DNA of 64,000 bases from Alphaproteobacteria bacterium (GTDB lineage: Bacteria; Pseudomonadota; Alphaproteobacteria; UBA828): the NCBI GenBank assembly GCA_022823305.1, contig JAJDXK010000033.1, positions 87,348-151,347 on the forward strand. The letters run 5' to 3'. Positions 51,643 through 60,331 of this stretch are shown piece by piece (position 1 is the stretch's first letter; every line of letters begins with the position of its first letter). Position numbers and translations under genes: made by a program. The notes under the pieces are model-generated. The model made no database searches and was not told the origin of the DNA. It saw nothing but the letters and a program-made list of their open reading frames with translations.

Positions 51643-52911
51643 ATGCAGAAGCGGAGCGTCGCACTCGACGAGGCCACCCTGGAGGCGATCAGGGAGACGC
51701 GGCGGAGCCTCGGCACCGCGCGGCACCTGCCGGGCTTCCTCTACACGGAGCCGGAGATCTTCGCATACGAGGTTGACGCCATCTTCATGAAGGAGTGGCT
51801 CTGCGTCGGCCGCGTCGAGGAGTTCGAGAACGAGGGCGATTACCGCGCCATCCGCATCGCCGGCGAGCCCCTGCTGCTCTGCCGCGACGGCTCCGGCTCG
51901 CTCAACGCCTTCAGCAACGTCTGCCAGCACCGGGGCGTCGAGGTCGCGACCGGCGAAGGCAACCTCAAGAGCTTCCGCTGCCCCTATCACGCCTGGGTCT
52001 ACGACCTGGAGGGCAAGCTGCTGGGCGCGCCGCACTCCAAGGAGGTGGAGAACTTCGACTTCTCGACCTGCGCGCTTCCCAAGGTCAGCCTCGATACCTG
52101 GGGCGGCTACGTCTTCGTCAACTTCGACCCGGACTGCCCGAGCCTCGCCGAGTACCTGGACGAGGACGGGATCAGGCAGTTCGCCGCCTTCCTCCAGCCC
52201 GAGAACACGCGGACCTCGGACACCTACGTCTTCGACGTGCCCTGCAACTGGAAGTTCATCCCCGAGAACCTGATGGACATGTACCACGTGGGCGTGATCC
52301 ACAAGGAATCCTTCGGCGGGCACTTCCCGGTCAACGACTTCCGCTTCAACCTGCAGAGGAACGGCTACAACGCCGCCTACGAGAGCTTCACCATGGCGCC
52401 CAAGGGGGCGACGCTCTTCGACACCATGCCCTGGCTCAGGGGCAAGGTGACGGACAAGTTCGCCTGCACCACCTGGATCAGGCCGACCATGAACATCTTC
52501 GGCCGCCACGACCTGATCCAGCCTTGGGTGGCCCATCCGATCGATCACGCCAACACCCGGATCTTCATCTACACGCAACTGCCGGGCGAGTACTTCGACG
52601 GGCCCGCCTTCGAGGAGAAGAACCAGATCTACGCCGACTTCATCCGCCTGGTGGCGAACGAGGACCGGGCGATGCTGGAGTCGCTGCAGAACGGCGTGGG
52701 CTCGCGCGCCTTCCGCCCGGGGCCGACGGTCAAGCTGGAGCGCGCCATCCACCACCTGCTCAACTACTACCTCGACAGACTGCTGAGCGAGGACGACGAG
52801 GCCCGCGCCCGGCGGCGCCGCGAAGGCGATGCGGCGCTGGAGGAGAGCGCCTCGCGCAACCAAGCGCCGCGCGACGGCGGCTACACCGCGCTGGTGAGCG
52901 CGGCGGAATAG
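51643..52911 (+). CDS. Rieske aromatic-ring-hydroxylating dioxygenase alpha subunit
   Basis: 422 residues. The Rieske cluster ligands are C94, H96, C113 and H116 (CQHRG...CPYH). The mononuclear iron site is in NLMDMYHVGVIH (D212, H215, H220). Length and spacing are normal. It activates O2 for ring hydroxylation or demethylation and needs a reductase not seen here. The NicX-like gene begins 12 bp downstream. Confidence 0.9.
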   Translation: MQKRSVALDEATLEAIRETRRSLGTARHLPGFLYTEPEIFAYEVDAIFMKEWLCVGRVEEFENEGDYRAIRIAGEPLLLCRDGSGSLNAFSNVCQHRGVEVATGEGNLKSFRCPYHAWVYDLEGKLLGAPHSKEVENFDFSTCALPKVSLDTWGGYVFVNFDPDCPSLAEYLDEDGIRQFAAFLQPENTRTSDTYVFDVPCNWKFIPENLMDMYHVGVIHKESFGGHFPVNDFRFNLQRNGYNAAYESFTMAPKGATLFDTMPWLRGKVTDKFACTTWIRPTMNIFGRHDLIQPWVAHPIDHANTRIFIYTQLPGEYFDGPAFEEKNQIYADFIRLVANEDRAMLESLQNGVGSRAFRPGPTVKLERAIHHLLNYYLDRLLSEDDEARARRRREGDAALEESASRNQAPRDGGYTALVSAAE

Positions 52912-52922
52912 GAGCCGGAACC

Positions 52923-53963
52923 ATGGGTACAGGACAGGACCAGGCACGACTGACCGCGCTGTTCAGGCGCAACCTCGAGCTCTGCGAAGTGGGGCCGGGC
53001 GAGACCGTCGCCGTGCTCTCGGAAGGCGATCAGCTACGGCACTACGCCGAGGCCTCGCTGGCCGCGGCCCGCGACCTGGGCGCCGACGTCGAAGACGTGC
53101 ACCTGCCTTCGGAAGGGGCGGAGGACCCCGCGGTGAGGATCGCCAACATCGGCCAGAACGCGCTGGGCAGAAACCCGCAGGCGATGCAGACCTGCCTGGA
53201 CGCCGACATGGTGGTCGACCACATGCTGCTGCTCTTCTCGCACGAGCAGATCGCGATGCAGAAGGCCGGCACCCGCATCCTGCTCATCGTCGAGCCGGTG
53301 GAGATCCTCGAGCGCCTCTTCCCCACCGCCGAGATGCGCGCGCGCGTCGAGGCCGGCGAGCGGCGGCTGCGTGCGGCGCGCAGCCTGCGCTTCACCAACG
53401 CCGCCGGCACCGACGTGACCTACACCCTCGGCGACAAGCCGATCCTCACCGAATACGGCTACACCACCGAGCCCGGCCGCTGGGACCACTGGCCCGGCGG
53501 CTTCCTCGCCACGCTCGCGGCCGAAGAGGGCGTGAACGGGCGCGTGGTGATGGAGGCGGACGACATCGTCTTCCCCCTGCGCGAGTTCACCGGCGAGCGC
53601 ATCGCCTTCGAGATCGAGGGCGGCAGGGTGAGGGAGATCGGCGGCGGCGCCCGCGCGGGGCACCTGCGCGACTTCATCGAGGGCTACGGGGACCCCCGCG
53701 CCTACGCCGTCTCGCACATCGGCTGGGGACTGAACCACCGCTGCATCTGGCGGCCCGATCTGCCGGGGATCGGCATGGACGGCCGCGCGCACTACGGCAA
53801 CGTGCTCTTCTCGCTCGGCCCCGATACCGAGTTCGGCGGCGAGAACGACACCCCCTGCCACCTCGACCTGCCGATGCAGGGCTGCTCGCTCTGGCTCGAC
53901 GACGAGCCGATCGTGCAGGACGGCGCGGTGGTGCCAGAGGACATGCGCGCGCCCGCGAACTGA
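52923..53963 (+). CDS. NicX-like 2,5-dihydroxypyridine dioxygenase / M29 aminopeptidase-fold metalloenzyme
   Basis: 346 residues. Iron/zinc ligands of this fold are visible as H265 (SHIGWGLN), H313 and D315 (CHLDLPM); in NicX the equivalents are H265, H318 and D320. The N-terminal domain has the expected VGPGETVAVL and SHEQIAMQ segments. GGAG precedes the ATG. With the upstream Rieske oxygenase this suggests ring hydroxylation then extradiol-type opening of a pyridine or similar ring, though M29-fold members with other roles exist. Confidence 0.8.
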   Translation: MGTGQDQARLTALFRRNLELCEVGPGETVAVLSEGDQLRHYAEASLAAARDLGADVEDVHLPSEGAEDPAVRIANIGQNALGRNPQAMQTCLDADMVVDHMLLLFSHEQIAMQKAGTRILLIVEPVEILERLFPTAEMRARVEAGERRLRAARSLRFTNAAGTDVTYTLGDKPILTEYGYTTEPGRWDHWPGGFLATLAAEEGVNGRVVMEADDIVFPLREFTGERIAFEIEGGRVREIGGGARAGHLRDFIEGYGDPRAYAVSHIGWGLNHRCIWRPDLPGIGMDGRAHYGNVLFSLGPDTEFGGENDTPCHLDLPMQGCSLWLDDEPIVQDGAVVPEDMRAPAN

Positions 53964-53984
53964 GCGGGGCCGGCAGCAGTCGGA

Positions 53985-54827
53985 TCAGCGCCAGCCTCTG
54001 AGCGCGAGCAGCTCTGCGAAGGGCGCCATCGCGCGCGCCTGCGCCGGCTCGTAGCGCGTGAGGCGCTCGCCCGCCACCTCGAAGAACGAAAGCTCCTGGC
54101 TGATGCAGCCGGCCGGGCAGTCGCCCCACGCCTTGCGGAACACCACGAGCCAGGAACGCGGCGTCGGAATTGCCTCGATGTCGGAGCCGTCGCCCAGGAG
54201 ATAGTCGGGCTCGACGGAAAGGACGCCCTCGATCTTGCCGAAGACCGGCATCGCCGCCTCGACGTTCACCCGCTCGTCGAGTGTGAGGACGACGCTGTCG
54301 AGGGTGGGGAACGGCTGCACGGCGCTGAGCCCGAGCCTCGCGTTGAGGGCGTCGAACGCCGCATGGCCGGTGGGCGGCACGGCGGAGGAGGCCTCCCGGC
54401 CCCAGCGCGCGGCAACGGTATCGAGCAGCGCGCCCTTCAGCTCGAGAATCAGCGTCCCCGGCACGTACTGCGGCCGCGCCGAGATTTCCGCCATCTCCGG
54501 AACGTGGCGCCGGATCGTCGCCAGCACCCGCTTGATCTGGCGGCCCAGCACCCGCTGACGCGCCCCGTCCAGCCACAGGTCGCCGCTCTCCCTGCGCAGG
54601 ACGCGGTCGGCCAGCTCGCGTGCTTCCGCCGCGGCCGATGCCCAGGGGGACGGGTACAGGGTGACTTCTTCGCCTTCCGCCGCGGCGGAGGGCGACGATA
54701 CGAGCAGATCGCAGGCGAGGGCCAGCGCGCAGCCGGCGGCAAGCGCGACGCGGCGAACGCTCCCGATGGGGTCAGAACCTGGCGACGCCGACGAGGGCGA
54801 AGCCGTCCCAGCCTTCGTCGAAGTCAT
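53985..54827 (-). CDS. Secreted protein of unknown function, S8-propeptide-like central part
   Basis: 280 residues if it starts at ATG 54827, inside the 3' end of the upstream barrel gene; no in-frame start exists between that gene's stop and the signal peptide. The signal peptide core is ALAAGCALALACDLLV with cleavage near SPSAAA. The central part (YVPGTLILEL ... VVLTL ... GVLSVEPDYLLGDG) resembles the propeptide/inhibitor fold of subtilisin-type proteases, without a protease domain. A C-terminal GDCPAGC could be a disulfide loop. Function unassigned. Confidence 0.55.
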   Translation of the reverse strand: MTSTKAGTASPSSASPGSDPIGSVRRVALAAGCALALACDLLVSSPSAAAEGEEVTLYPSPWASAAAEARELADRVLRRESGDLWLDGARQRVLGRQIKRVLATIRRHVPEMAEISARPQYVPGTLILELKGALLDTVAARWGREASSAVPPTGHAAFDALNARLGLSAVQPFPTLDSVVLTLDERVNVEAAMPVFGKIEGVLSVEPDYLLGDGSDIEAIPTPRSWLVVFRKAWGDCPAGCISQELSFFEVAGERLTRYEPAQARAMAPFAELLALRGWR

Positions 54828-55359
54828 ACTGCGTCCAGTCGAAGCGGACCCCGAAGCCGTCGCCCACGCCGATCTCGAAGCCGAGCCCATAGGCCAGCGC
54901 GTCGTCGGACGCCTCCACGGTTGCCCGGGTCCCTGCCACTGTTGCCGTGGCCTCCGCCTCGGCGGAGACGAAGCCGAGCCGGCCGTGAACGCCGATCCCA
55001 TCGGCGATCGGGAACTGCACCTTGCCGTAGGCGCCGAACGCGCGGTCCACGCTGATCTCGGTGGGAATCTGCACCCCGCCGACGTTCAGGTTCACGTCCT
55101 CCGATCCGAGGCCCCAGACGATCTCGGCCTCGGCCCCCAGATAGGTCTCGAAGTCGTAGCCGCCGCGCAAGACCAGGGCGTTGTGGTCGCTGGATGGCAG
55201 CGTCACCGCAATCCCTTCGACGCTCTCCGTGACGGCATCCATCGACAGGCGCTGGAATCCTGCGTTCACGTAGGCCGTGCCGGCCTGTTGCGCATGGGCC
55301 GAGGTCCAGGCCACGGCACCGAGAGTCGCCGCGACCGCGCACACCAACAGCTTTCTCAC
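54772..55359 (-). CDS. Small outer-membrane beta-barrel protein
   Basis: 195 residues from a GTG start preceded by GGGAGTG. Signal peptide with core CAVAATLGAVAWTSA and cleavage after AHA. The mature protein alternates short hydrophobic/aromatic strands with Asp/Gly turns, 8 strands by eye, and ends FALVGVARF with the terminal Phe of OMPs. It resembles OmpA-like or opacity-type eight-stranded barrels without a peptidoglycan domain. It overlaps the next gene. Confidence 0.75.
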   Translation of the reverse strand: MRKLLVCAVAATLGAVAWTSAHAQQAGTAYVNAGFQRLSMDAVTESVEGIAVTLPSSDHNALVLRGGYDFETYLGAEAEIVWGLGSEDVNLNVGGVQIPTEISVDRAFGAYGKVQFPIADGIGVHGRLGFVSAEAEATATVAGTRATVEASDDALAYGLGFEIGVGDGFGVRFDWTQYDFDEGWDGFALVGVARF

Positions 55360-55815
55360 TGGCTCACTCCCTTTCGAAGTATTGCAACCCAATGGATGCC
55401 GGGCCGAGCGCCCTTTCTCTCGCCACCGTGGAGAACAACAGGAATTGTGTCAAGTATGAACGGTCGTCATGAACGGTCGTTACTATCAATAACGGTGTAA
55501 TGAGTTGATGTTGTCGTCTCATCAAGATTGGTGATATGACCTGTAATTATTGTCTCTGACGAATGTCTCGTCAATTGTCTATTCGTGCACTCCCGGTTCG
55601 GTACACCACCGCGTGGAACAGGTACGCCCATGAGGGCAATGCGGGTCGACGGGCCGGGGGTAGCGCGCTCCATTGGCTGCGCGACGGGCGCAGCGGCGGC
55701 GCGGGCGTCTCGACCGGGCGGGACGCCGCGCCCATAATCGGGGGCATCATGAGTCCACTCCCCCGGCGCCCGGCGCCGCCCCCACATGATCGCATGACCC
55801 CGTGACCCGGCGCCG
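55360..55815. other. AT-rich intergenic region with a tandem repeat
   Basis: 456 bp between the divergent barrel and DMT-transporter genes. The stretch 55441-55570 is much AT-richer than its surroundings and probably holds promoters for both sides. A perfect tandem of ATGAACGGTCGT(C/T) sits at 55456-55481. The remainder (55580-55800) is GC-rich and shows no credible gene on either strand. Confidence 0.5.
55456..55481 (+). repeat. Tandem 13-bp repeat
   Basis: ATGAACGGTCGTC followed immediately by ATGAACGGTCGTT: 12 of 13 identical. Two abutting copies near a promoter suggest an operator, but a partner regulator is not encoded next to it. Confidence 0.6.
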
Positions 55816-56685
55816 ATGCTAGAGAGCGCGGCCTTCTGGGGCGCGGGCTGCGCGCTCTCCTGGGGCGTCTCCGACATCGTCGCGCGCTTCGCGGGGCGCT
55901 CGGTGGGCGTGCTGGCGGCGACCTGCACCATGATGGCGGTGGGCGCCGCGATGATCGCGGTGCTCATGGCGGCGTCGGGCGAGCCCTTCGACTGGCGCCC
56001 CGAGGGGTTGCACTGGCTGTTCGGCATCGGTGCCGGGACCGTGATCGGCTCGCTCCTGTTCTATCACGCCATCACCCACGGCCCGGTCTCGCTCGCCTCG
56101 CCGGTGGTGGCGTGCTACCCGGCGATTGCGGTGCCGATCTCGGTCGCCCTCGGCGCCCGGCCCGATCCGCTCCACTGGGGCGCCATGATCGCGACCATGG
56201 CCGGGGTCTGGGTGACGGCACGCGCGGCGCCCAGGAGCGAAGGCGCGCCCGAATACGCCCCCGCCGTGGTGCGGCGCGCGATCCTCTATGCCCTGGGCGC
56301 GGCCGCGACCTTCGCCGCCTCGCTCACCGCCGCCGACAAGGCCATCGACATCTACGGCCCCTGGCAGACGGTGCTGGTGGTCCGCCTCATCGGCATGGTG
56401 GCGCTCACGATCCTGCTCGTCGCCCGGCGCGAGCGGGTGCGCTTCCCCTTCCGGGCGTGGCCGATCCTGGCGGTCTTCGGGATACTCGACACCCTCGGCC
56501 ACCTGCTGCTCTACACCGGCCTCGGCCTCGAGCACGGCGAGTACGCGATCGTGGCCAGCGTGGGCTACACGGTGGTGACGGTGCTGCTGGCGCGCATCTT
56601 CCTGCGCGAGCCGGTCTCGCCCTTGCAATGGGGCGGGGTCGGGCTGGTGGTCGGCGGCGTCGGCATCCTCGCCGCCTTCGGCTAG
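55816..56685 (+). CDS. DMT (EamA) family transporter
   Basis: 289 residues, about ten transmembrane helices in two EamA repeats; the family-typical ends of each repeat are visible (FYHAITHGPVSLASPVVACYP and VTVLLARIFLREPVSPLQWGG reduced). It exports or imports a small metabolite. The downstream alpha/beta hydrolase gene is convergent with a 4-bp overlap at the stops (56682-56685). Confidence 0.88.
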   Translation: MLESAAFWGAGCALSWGVSDIVARFAGRSVGVLAATCTMMAVGAAMIAVLMAASGEPFDWRPEGLHWLFGIGAGTVIGSLLFYHAITHGPVSLASPVVACYPAIAVPISVALGARPDPLHWGAMIATMAGVWVTARAAPRSEGAPEYAPAVVRRAILYALGAAATFAASLTAADKAIDIYGPWQTVLVVRLIGMVALTILLVARRERVRFPFRAWPILAVFGILDTLGHLLLYTGLGLEHGEYAIVASVGYTVVTVLLARIFLREPVSPLQWGGVGLVVGGVGILAAFG

Positions 56686-57497
56686 GAGGCTCGGGCTTCT
56701 CCGAGGGCCTCGCGCAGGAAGGCGCAGAGCGGTCCGCTGACGGCCGCCGGCGCTTCGGCGAGCGCCATGTGCCGGAGGCCGGGCAGGAGCACGAGACGGG
56801 CGCCGGGGATCAGCCCCGCCATGGCCCGCGCCATGGCCGGCGTGTTACCGGGATCGTCGGCCGCGGCCATCACCAGCGTCGGGCAGGCGATCCGCTCCAG
56901 CCCGCGGGCGATCCCGGCGTCGCCCTCGGCGAGCACCCGGTAGACCTGCGCATAGACGGCAGGGTCGTTGCTCTCGATCCAGCGGCGGACCAGGGCGACC
57001 GGCTCCGGCGTGCGGGCGCGAAACGCCGGCGTGAACCAGCGCTCCAGCGCGGCTTCCGCGCCCGCCGAGGGCCCCTGCCGCACGGCCCGGCGCACACGGG
57101 CGCGGACGGCCTCGCGCTCGGCGGGGCTGCGGTCGTGCGGCGCGTTCAGGATCGCGAGCGCCGAGAGCCGATTCGGGTAATCCAGCGCGAAGCGGCGCGC
57201 GATCATGCCGCCGAGGGAGAAGCCCGCCACGCCTGCGCGCTCGATGCCGCAGTGGTCCATGAGCCGGAGCAATTGGCGCGAGAACATGGCAAGGTCGGGC
57301 GTTCCCGCCGGTGGCGCGCTCCCGCCATGCCCCAGCAAGTCGTAGGTCAGCACGCTGAAATGCGGCGTGAGCGCCGGGAGCTGCCACTGCCACATGGCGC
57401 GCTCGAGCCCGAAGCCGTGAACGAGGACGACCGGCGGGCCGCTGCCGTGCCGTGCCCAGGCCGTGCCGTCCGCGACGCCCGCGCTCATGCTCGCCAT
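56682..57497 (-). CDS. Alpha/beta hydrolase (3-oxoadipate enol-lactonase-like)
   Basis: 271 residues. Oxyanion-hole HGFG near 27-30, nucleophile S94 in AGFSLGG, catalytic His H243 in LRHMALAEAP and an Asp near 214. Overall resemblance is to PcaD/MhpC hydrolases of aromatic ring-fission pathways. Start 57497 overlaps the LLM gene stop (TGATG). Confidence 0.85.
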   Translation of the reverse strand: MASMSAGVADGTAWARHGSGPPVVLVHGFGLERAMWQWQLPALTPHFSVLTYDLLGHGGSAPPAGTPDLAMFSRQLLRLMDHCGIERAGVAGFSLGGMIARRFALDYPNRLSALAILNAPHDRSPAEREAVRARVRRAVRQGPSAGAEAALERWFTPAFRARTPEPVALVRRWIESNDPAVYAQVYRVLAEGDAGIARGLERIACPTLVMAAADDPGNTPAMARAMAGLIPGARLVLLPGLRHMALAEAPAAVSGPLCAFLREALGEARAS

Positions 57498-58534
57498 CAC
57501 GCGAAGGCCGGCATCACCTCCTCGACGAAGAGCTGCAGCGAGCGCTTCTGCTCCGCCATCCCGAGGCCCAGGCTCGCGTAGTAGGTGAAGTGGTCGACGC
57601 CGAGCGCCTCGTAGGCCCGGAGCTTCGCGATCACCTCGTCCGGCGTGCCGAACATCAGGTTCTCGTGGAGCATGCGCGGGTCGTACTCGTCGCGGTTCTC
57701 CAGCTCCGACAGGTCCAGCTGGCGGGGGAAGCCGTTGGCGACGTCGCCGAGGTTCTTGAAGAGGTTCTCGAACTGGCCGAACTGGCGCATGGCGGCCTTC
57801 ACCGGCACCTCCCACTCCTCCGCCCGGTCGTAGACCACGGTGTGGCGCATGGTGGCGAAGACGGGCCGCCTCTTGCCGGGGTTGTCGGCGAGCGCGGCCT
57901 CCATGCGCCCCCTGTAGGCCTCGACCTCGGACATCGGCCGCGTCAGCGGCCACGAGAGGATGTTGCACTCCTGCTTCACCGCGAAGTCGTAGGTGTCCGG
58001 CGAACGCGCCGCGATCCAGATGGGCGGATGGGGCTTCTGCAGCGGCTTCGGCACCGAGGTCGCGGTCGGAAACGACCAGAACTCGCCCTCGTGCGCGTGG
58101 TCGCCCTGCCATAGCGCCTTCACCACGGGGAGCATCTCGAACATGTACTGGAACGCATCGTTGCGCTGCAGGCCGGGATGCATGCGGTCGAACTCGCGCT
58201 GGTAGGCGCCGGAGCCGATGCCGAACTCCAGCCGCCCGCCGCTGTAGAGGTCCAGCAGCGCCGCCTCGCCCGCCGCCTTGATCGGATGCCAGTACGCCGC
58301 CACGACCACCGCCGAGCCGAGCCGGATGCGGGAGGTGTGCGCGGCCCACCAGGTCAGGATCTGGAAGGGATTGGGCGCGATGGTCATCTCCAGGGCGTGG
58401 TGCTCGGCCGCCCACGCAATGGCGAACCCGCCCGCATCGGCCATCTGCACCATCTCGAGCGTATGACGCTCGACATCGGTCATGTCGAGGTCCGGCGCGA
58501 GCCGCTCCATGTTGATGGCCAGCTGGAACTTCAT
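57497..58534 (-). CDS. LLM-class flavin-dependent oxidoreductase
   Basis: 345 residues of the bacterial luciferase-like fold: WAAEHH, APNPFQILTWWAAHT, GGRLEFGIGSGAYQREFD reduced, and PIWIAARSPDTYDF. Uses reduced flavin and O2 on an unidentified substrate. GGGAGG lies before ATG 58534. Co-translated with the alpha/beta hydrolase, so a monooxygenation/hydrolysis pair is plausible. Confidence 0.9.
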   Translation of the reverse strand: MKFQLAINMERLAPDLDMTDVERHTLEMVQMADAGGFAIAWAAEHHALEMTIAPNPFQILTWWAAHTSRIRLGSAVVVAAYWHPIKAAGEAALLDLYSGGRLEFGIGSGAYQREFDRMHPGLQRNDAFQYMFEMLPVVKALWQGDHAHEGEFWSFPTATSVPKPLQKPHPPIWIAARSPDTYDFAVKQECNILSWPLTRPMSEVEAYRGRMEAALADNPGKRRPVFATMRHTVVYDRAEEWEVPVKAAMRQFGQFENLFKNLGDVANGFPRQLDLSELENRDEYDPRMLHENLMFGTPDEVIAKLRAYEALGVDHFTYYASLGLGMAEQKRSLQLFVEEVMPAFA

Positions 58535-58683
58535 GGTGTCAGGCCTCCCAGGCTTTCGCGGGGTGCGCCGGTGGTCGATCCGTGGCGGCCCGGGCGTGCG
58601 GGCGAAATGCCCCACCCGTCGCGAACGCGGTTTCGCTCGGCCCCGATGCCTTGCTTAACGCGTTATACACGATCCCGCGAAGA

Positions 58684-59910
58684 TCAGGAGAAAGCGCTTT
58701 CGACATCAGAGCCGGCCTCCCCACTCCGGCCGACATCTTCAACCGGCAGCAGATCACGACCAACGCCCGATCGGTGCGCATTGTGAAAATGATGCAGTGC
58801 CCCTTCGTTCCGCCCCAGCAAAACCTCCGATAGAATACCCATCTCAGCGTTCAATTGAACGTCCTCCCCCATGACATAGTCTTCTTTTGCGACAGCATCC
58901 CTGAATGTTCTGAGCCTGTCCTCGTAGGACATGTCGTGGGTCTTGAAGTGTTGTTGTATGTTGGGGTGAATGTACCATGTATGAATCGTTCTGGATCTCG
59001 AAGGTGATTCCTCAAGAGGGAAAATACGCAACAGATCTACGCCGAATGTGTCCACCACCATGATAACATTGGGGTAGAGGAAATACACAGTCGATGTTAT
59101 CTGCCTGTAAGGCCAACTGTCCATGTTCGGCATTAGCAATCGCATCAGATTTAACTTCTGATTAGCGACGACCATGCGAAGGTTGTTGTTGAAGCTGTCG
59201 ATTGTCTGCAAGTTCCCTAGATTTTCCTTGGCTGCGGTTCTCGCATGGAGGATGTTCAAATGATAGATTTCACCGTATGAATCGATGCCTAACTTCCAAT
59301 TCATCCGCGCATCGATGACTTGCCTCCCGGCAACTGGATGATCCGACAGGTTCCAATGGACCAAGTCGTCTTGAAGTCCAGCCAGACACTCGTCCTCATC
59401 GACAGGATCGCCTTGAGTCGGGCGTACCCACAAAGTCCCGTGAAGCTCCGCAGAGGGCAGTGCGATGAGTGACAGATTCATGTTCGACACGTCTCCAAAA
59501 TGACTATCCTTGTATACCTTCAACAACCTGCCATCGATTCCATATGTCCATGCGTGAAAAGGGCAAGTAAAGCTCTTCTTTGAGCCGCTTCCTTCCGGGA
59601 CGACCTTGCTCCCTCGATGTCTACAGACGTTCGCGTACGCCCGGAAATTGCCTCCACCGTCCCGAACCATCAGTATCGGAATACCTGTCGCATTGTCTGA
59701 CCAATATGTATTGGGTTCGGGCAGTTCGGACGAAAGACCCATGCACAAGGGTGTGTGCCGAAAAAACACATCCTGCTCTTGCGCGAAGAGTTGCGGGCAC
59801 GTGAAATCCGACATCGGTACACGCATGATGCCCCCGGCATCGGCAGTCGTACTGCTGGCGATGTGCTCGGTAAGGGCGTTCAAGACGCGAAGTCGTTCGG
59901 ATTTATCCAT
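58684..59910 (-). CDS. Rieske oxygenase alpha subunit in an AT-rich island
   Basis: 408 residues. Rieske ligands C96, H98, C116 and H119 (CRHRG...CPFH); the iron site lies in DSYGEIYHLNILH. The DNA of this gene is visibly near 50 % GC with AT-rich third positions, unlike all neighbours, so recent horizontal acquisition is likely. It has no partner gene on either side in its own codon style. Substrate unknown; it belongs to the broad ring-hydroxylating/demethylating group. Confidence 0.85.
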   Translation of the reverse strand: MDKSERLRVLNALTEHIASSTTADAGGIMRVPMSDFTCPQLFAQEQDVFFRHTPLCMGLSSELPEPNTYWSDNATGIPILMVRDGGGNFRAYANVCRHRGSKVVPEGSGSKKSFTCPFHAWTYGIDGRLLKVYKDSHFGDVSNMNLSLIALPSAELHGTLWVRPTQGDPVDEDECLAGLQDDLVHWNLSDHPVAGRQVIDARMNWKLGIDSYGEIYHLNILHARTAAKENLGNLQTIDSFNNNLRMVVANQKLNLMRLLMPNMDSWPYRQITSTVYFLYPNVIMVVDTFGVDLLRIFPLEESPSRSRTIHTWYIHPNIQQHFKTHDMSYEDRLRTFRDAVAKEDYVMGEDVQLNAEMGILSEVLLGRNEGALHHFHNAHRSGVGRDLLPVEDVGRSGEAGSDVESAFS

Positions 59911-60224
59911 GTATCCAGCCTCTGTGACATGATTCGAATGGTATCATGACTCTCCGGTCGGACATGGGGCCAGCCCATGGCTACCGCCGTGACGCGCCTC
60001 ATCCCGCCGCACTCCCGACATGGGAGGCCCGAGAGCGGTGGCGGGCGCCGCCCTCCGTGGCGTTTCGAGCGCCAGGACGGCGCGCGTCGGGAGAGGGGAA
60101 CATCGTCAGCAGCCGCCGGGCACGGCCTCCGCGGTCGCCGCCGCCCCCCCCTCCCCGGCATCGGACGCCCGTCGCGCCTCCCGGCGGCCCGGCCCGGAAG
60201 CGCCCTGAGCCTCCGATCATTATT

Positions 60225-60243
60225 GAGAATGAGTTGCATTATA
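60225..60243 (+). promoter_or_regulatory. Fur-box-like site 1
   Basis: GAGAATGAGTTGCATTATA matches the 19-bp Fur consensus GATAATGATAATCATTATC at 13 positions. It lies about 90 bp upstream of the 60332 gene, in the AT-rich promoter zone. Confidence 0.55.
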
Positions 60244-60263
60244 TGTTCAGACCGATAGAATAT

Positions 60264-60282
60264 CGAAATGCGCATCATTCTC
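60264..60282 (-). promoter_or_regulatory. Fur-box-like site 2
   Basis: Read on the minus strand, GAGAATGATGCGCATTTCG matches the Fur consensus at 12 of 19 positions. With site 1 it brackets the probable promoter, an arrangement common for tightly iron-repressed genes. Confidence 0.5.
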
Positions 60283-60331
60283 ATGACGAGTTCGACGGAC
60301 CGGACGCGCACAGCGGGAGAGGGGGGACGAC

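Larger units (their letters stand above)
59911..60331. promoter_or_regulatory. Intergenic region with two Fur-like boxes
   Basis: 421 bp. Up to about 60210 the sequence is very GC-rich and low-complexity (many CCG/GGC runs) with no gene I can support. From 60220 it becomes AT-rich and contains two Fur-box-like sites before the gene at 60332. Confidence 0.5.
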
